Both the position numbers and the translations under genes were made by a program. A stretch of 64,000 nt of DNA. It comes from RGIG9041 sp045657265. GTDB taxonomy: Bacteria; Bacillota; Clostridia; Oscillospirales; QAKW01. Positions 61,267-64,000 of the stretch are shown here, piece after piece. The stretch's first letter is position 1. Each line of letters opens with the position of its first letter. Location of the stretch: the NCBI GenBank assembly GCA_045657265.1, contig JAZOSU010000004.1:1-64000 (forward strand). The letters are read 5' to 3'. The notes under the pieces are model-generated. The model saw only the letters and a list, made by a program, of their open reading frames with translations. It was not told the DNA's origin and ran no database searches.

Positions 61267-61270
61267 TTTT

Positions 61271-62155
61271 TTACCCCTTTATATTCAACTTTAAATATTT
61301 TTTTACGTTATTATAAAATAGTTGTTTATCAACCGATAAATTGCTCAAAAAGTTATTCATATCGGACAGGCTCTCAACACCGTCACTGAATATATCGCAA
61401 CCGTCAAAATCTGCGCCGAAAGCAAGGTTTTCAAGTCCGCCGAGAGAAACAATATGAGAAATATGATCCGATATGGTTTTACCAACAAAATCTTTATACA
61501 GATTAAGACCTATAAGGCTACCTTTTTCAATAAGTTTAAGAATAGTATCATCTTCAAGATTACGAGGATGATCCAGAACGCTTTTACAGTTTGAATGAGT
61601 AGCTATACAATTCAGATTATTATTTACTGCATCCGATGCGGATTTACAGCTAAGATGGGAAAGATCAAGCGCCATTCCCCTTTCGCTGAGCATATACGCG
61701 ATATCAAGTCCGTGTTTTGTAAAACCGTTATCTTTTTTTGAAAAAGCACCGCAACACATGTCATTTCCGTTATTATAGCAAAGCGAAATAAATCTTATAT
61801 GGTTCTTTTCAAGAAAATCCATTCTTGAAACAATATCTTTATCAAAAAAATCACCGCCTTCAACAGACAAAATGACAAGAATTTTATTCTGCTTTTCAGC
61901 AAGTTCAACATCCGAATAACTCTTCATTAAATGAAGCTTCGGGTTTTGCCCTATAATTCTATACGAATTTTCAAGCATTTTTTGAAAGTATCCAAATTTA
62001 TCTTTTGTTTTTTCGGGAATATAGTGAGCAAATGTCTGGATATATCTTGAGAAATCCTTTGATTTTTCAACGTTTACGTGCAAAGAATTGTCGTCAAAAA
62101 AAAGTCCATCGGCAAAGCATTTATAAAAAGTATCACAGTGAAGGTCAGCGTACAT
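61271..62155 (-). CDS. M19 membrane-dipeptidase-like protein
   Basis: About 294 residues of the renal dipeptidase family, somewhat shorter than many. Metal-binding motifs are DLHCDTF near the start, SVEGGDFF, LDLSHLS and ATHSNCKSVLDHPRN, with GADFDGCD. It hydrolyses dipeptides or related amides. No signal peptide is visible, so it is probably cytosolic. The start is the ATG behind GGAGAGTGA. It overlaps no neighbour but sits directly downstream of yraN. Confidence 0.9.
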   Translation of the reverse strand: MYADLHCDTFYKCFADGLFFDDNSLHVNVEKSKDFSRYIQTFAHYIPEKTKDKFGYFQKMLENSYRIIGQNPKLHLMKSYSDVELAEKQNKILVILSVEGGDFFDKDIVSRMDFLEKNHIRFISLCYNNGNDMCCGAFSKKDNGFTKHGLDIAYMLSERGMALDLSHLSCKSASDAVNNNLNCIATHSNCKSVLDHPRNLEDDTILKLIEKGSLIGLNLYKDFVGKTISDHISHIVSLGGLENLAFGADFDGCDIFSDGVESLSDMNNFLSNLSVDKQLFYNNVKKYLKLNIKG

Positions 62156-62159
62156 AGAA

Positions 62160-62504
62160 TCACTCTCCAAAAGCATCAATGATATGATTAATTTTCGTAT
62201 GCATTCCGTTTTTTTGAAGTTCAATTACATCGAATCTCACGTCAACGTCTTCTATGTTTTTATTGAGCAAATAAATTCTTGCTGTTTTTACTATTTTTTT
62301 CTGTTTATAAAAATCAACTGCATATGCAGGCTCATACAAAGAATTATTTCCTCTTGCTTTGACTTCGACAAAAACAATTGTTTTGATTTTTTTTGCAACT
62401 ATATCTATTTCGCCAAAGCGTGAAAAATAGTTTTTATCAAGTATCTGATACCCGTGCATTCTCAGATATAATGCCGCAAGTGATTCTGAAAATTTACCAT
62501 TCAT
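62160..62504 (-). CDS. YraN/UPF0102 nuclease-fold protein
   Basis: 114 residues. The nuclease-type core GEIDIVAKKIKTIVFVEVKA (Asp and Glu-x-Lys) is clear. The protein resembles Holliday-junction resolvases, but its role is not proven. It is translationally linked to rnhB (four-base overlap), the standard neighbour. Confidence 0.9.
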   Translation of the reverse strand: MNGKFSESLAALYLRMHGYQILDKNYFSRFGEIDIVAKKIKTIVFVEVKARGNNSLYEPAYAVDFYKQKKIVKTARIYLLNKNIEDVDVRFDVIELQKNGMHTKINHIIDAFGE

Positions 62505-63094
62505 ATTTTTTTAAGAAACGACGGTCTGTGAATCTCACATGGACCGTAAGTACGAAGTGCGTTTATATGTTCTTTAGTGGCATATCCTTTATGTTTTTCA
62601 AAGGCATACTGAGGATAAAGCTCTGCCTGTTTTGTTATAAATCTATCACGGGAAACCTTAGCAAGTATTGAAGCTGCCGCAATACTTGGTGACAAGCTAT
62701 CGCCCTTTACAACAGTTCTTGTTTTACATTTAAATCCTCTTGCTATATTTCCATCAATCAAAGCTACATCTACTTTAAGCTTTAACATATCGACAGCTCT
62801 GTTCATTGCAAGCATTGCCGCATTAAGTATATTTATATTTTCTATTTCGTCCACATCTGCAAAAGCTATACCGTAAGACACTGCATTTTCAATTATATCG
62901 TCAAACAGTTTTTCACGTTTTTTTGGACTGATTTTTTTACTGTCATTAAGATCGGGATTTGAATAGTCGTCAGGTAAAATCACTGCCGCCGCATAAACGG
63001 GACCGCAAAGGCATCCCCTACCTGCCTCGTCAACACCGCAGATAATTTTATGCCCCTTAGCTTTTTCTTCGTTTTCAATTATAAATTCAAGCAT
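62501..63094 (-). CDS. rnhB: Ribonuclease HII
   Basis: About 197 residues. The catalytic CGVDEAGRGCLCGPVYAAAV (DEAGRG) lies near residue 18, followed by the Asp of ALIDGN and the SPSIAAASILAKVSRD motif. It removes ribonucleotides from DNA. The start is the ATG of MLEFIIENE with GGAGGCACC upstream, inside the end of rbgA. Confidence 0.96.
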   Translation of the reverse strand: MLEFIIENEEKAKGHKIICGVDEAGRGCLCGPVYAAAVILPDDYSNPDLNDSKKISPKKREKLFDDIIENAVSYGIAFADVDEIENINILNAAMLAMNRAVDMLKLKVDVALIDGNIARGFKCKTRTVVKGDSLSPSIAAASILAKVSRDRFITKQAELYPQYAFEKHKGYATKEHINALRTYGPCEIHRPSFLKKI

Positions 63095-63953
63095 TAGGTG
63101 CCTCCAGAGATATTCTGCCAAGTTTACCGCCACGAAATTCGTCTAAAATTACTTTGGCTCCGCGTTCATAGTCGAAATCTCCGCCTCTGACTACAAAACC
63201 TCTACGTTTACAAATACGTTCAAATACTTCAAGAGCCTCTGTATCCTCATCAAATTCAACGTTATAGCGCTGTTTTAAGCTATCGGGGAATTTGGTCATA
63301 AGAGTATTTACAAGGTGAAGAGCAAGAGTTTCTATATCCACAACGTCATCTTTTATTGCGCCTGTAAAAGCAAGTGCCATACCTGTTTTATTGTCTTCGA
63401 ATTTATTCCAGAGAATACCCGGAGTATCAAGAAGCTGAATATCTGAGGAAAGAGTAACCCACTGACCGCCTCTTGTAACACCCGGTCTATCTTCTGCAAT
63501 AACCATTCTTTTACCGCAAAGAGAGTTAATAAGCGTACTTTTACCCGAGTTTGGTATACCGCAAATCATCATTCTTATAGTTTTTTTCATACCTTTGGCA
63601 GCATATTTTTCAATTTGTTCGGAAAGCATCTCACGGACTGCGGGTATTATATCTTTAACACCTTTTCCTGAGTTAAGGCTTACAGTTACAGTACCTCTTC
63701 CCTGATTTTTAAAACGACTCACCCAAGCTGATGTAACAGCAGGGTCTGCAAGGTCACATTTGGTTATAATCATAAGTCTTTTTTTATTGCCCAGAAGTCT
63801 ATCAAAATCGGGATTCTGAGAAGACTGAATACATCTTGCATCAACTGTTTCTGCAACAATATCTACATTTGAAATATTTTTTTCTATATATCTTCTGGTT
63901 TTGGTCATATGACCGGGAAACCAATGTATATTAATTTCTTGAATTTCAGACAT
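63087..63953 (-). CDS. rbgA: Ribosome biogenesis GTPase (YlqF/RbgA)
   Basis: 288 residues, circularly permuted GTPase. The order of motifs is G4 (TKCD near residue 62), then G1 GIPNSGKSTLIN near 137, then G3 DTPGI near 180. A C-terminal domain follows. It acts in 50S assembly. It stands in the conserved order lepB-rbgA-rnhB-yraN. Confidence 0.96.
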   Translation of the reverse strand: MSEIQEINIHWFPGHMTKTRRYIEKNISNVDIVAETVDARCIQSSQNPDFDRLLGNKKRLMIITKCDLADPAVTSAWVSRFKNQGRGTVTVSLNSGKGVKDIIPAVREMLSEQIEKYAAKGMKKTIRMMICGIPNSGKSTLINSLCGKRMVIAEDRPGVTRGGQWVTLSSDIQLLDTPGILWNKFEDNKTGMALAFTGAIKDDVVDIETLALHLVNTLMTKFPDSLKQRYNVEFDEDTEALEVFERICKRRGFVVRGGDFDYERGAKVILDEFRGGKLGRISLEAPNA

Positions 63954-63954
63954 T

Positions 63955-64000
63955 TTAGTTTACCTTTCCAAACTCAGGGTAAAAACGAAAAATAAGACGT
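63955..64000 (-). CDS. lepB: Signal peptidase I, C-terminal end (partial)
   Basis: The last 14 codons before a stop at 63955-63957 read RLIFRFYPEFGKVN, matching the usual end of LepB (FRFYP...GKI/V). The gene continues beyond the right edge. It overlaps nothing but is one base from the rbgA start, and lepB is its usual neighbour. Confidence 0.7.
   Translation of the reverse strand, partial: RLIFRFYPEFGKVN

Overview
The window reads as chromosomal DNA of a low-GC, endospore-forming anaerobic Clostridia, probably a gut Oscillospirales-type genome. The signs are AT-rich codon use, a clostridial-type SpoIIQ with intact LytM residues, SpoIID, IreB, a T-box and a lysine riboswitch, a DUF1540 miniprotein, the lepB-rbgA-rnhB-yraN order, and many Shine-Dalgarno sites close to GGAGG. 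No rRNA, CRISPR array, intact prophage or intact insertion sequence is visible. Species-level assignment is not possible from the sequence alone.

Layout. 0-10.9 kb: redox genes (thioredoxin, a ferredoxin-thioredoxin reductase-like miniprotein, a FAD-Rieske oxidoreductase), nagA, an AIM24-like protein, an APC permease, a riboswitch-like leader driving a VUT-family transporter and an SDR, a four-gene membrane cluster (lipoprotein, two-helix protein, TM2, DUF2752), pnuC behind its own attenuator-like leader, and a TIM-barrel isomerase. 10.9-16.3 kb: the accessory zone, with a GC-richer M20 amidohydrolase and a dead metallo-beta-lactamase-fold hydrolase, IS3 and M20 debris, small orphan genes, several hairpin-array repeats, and tRNA-Tyr, tRNA-Thr and two identical tRNA-Gly genes. 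16.3-20.5 kb: an amino-sugar operon whose first gene is an HTH-GlmM fusion, followed by a GlmU-like acetyltransferase and glmS. 20.7-30.7 kb: a dead sugar isomerase, a PHP phosphatase, a PRPP synthetase, IS3 debris, a membrane protein with nnrD and alr, T-box-controlled pheST, and ireB.

30.8-39.6 kb: a sugar ABC importer without its ATPase, lipoproteins, spoIID/spoIIQ, a helicase loader with a DnaD-domain protein, and a hemolysin III-like protein coupled to a zinc-ribbon miniprotein. 39.6-47.4 kb: dapA-lysA, probably both under a lysine riboswitch, then a divergent overlapping operon encoding a PLP lyase-like protein, a lipoprotein, a two-component system and a PAP2 phosphatase. 47.5-64 kb: housekeeping genes on the minus strand (mfd, pth, an acyl-CoA ligase, an aminotransferase, clpX, clpP, tig, thrC, a dipeptidase, yraN, rnhB, rbgA and the last codons of lepB).

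Common themes are cell-wall precursor supply (glmM/glmU-like/glmS, alr, dapA/lysA, nagA), protein quality control and translation (clpXP/tig, pth, pheST), and RNA-based control. Four leaders combine a structured 5' region with an intrinsic terminator just before the gene: VUT/SDR, pnuC, pheS and lysA. Two of these (pheS T-box, lysA L-box) are known classes. The other two are less certain and are among the best leads. The other strong lead is a family of arrays in which a heptamer (GTGATGT, GTGAAGT or GTGATAT) alternates with short, unrelated palindromes.
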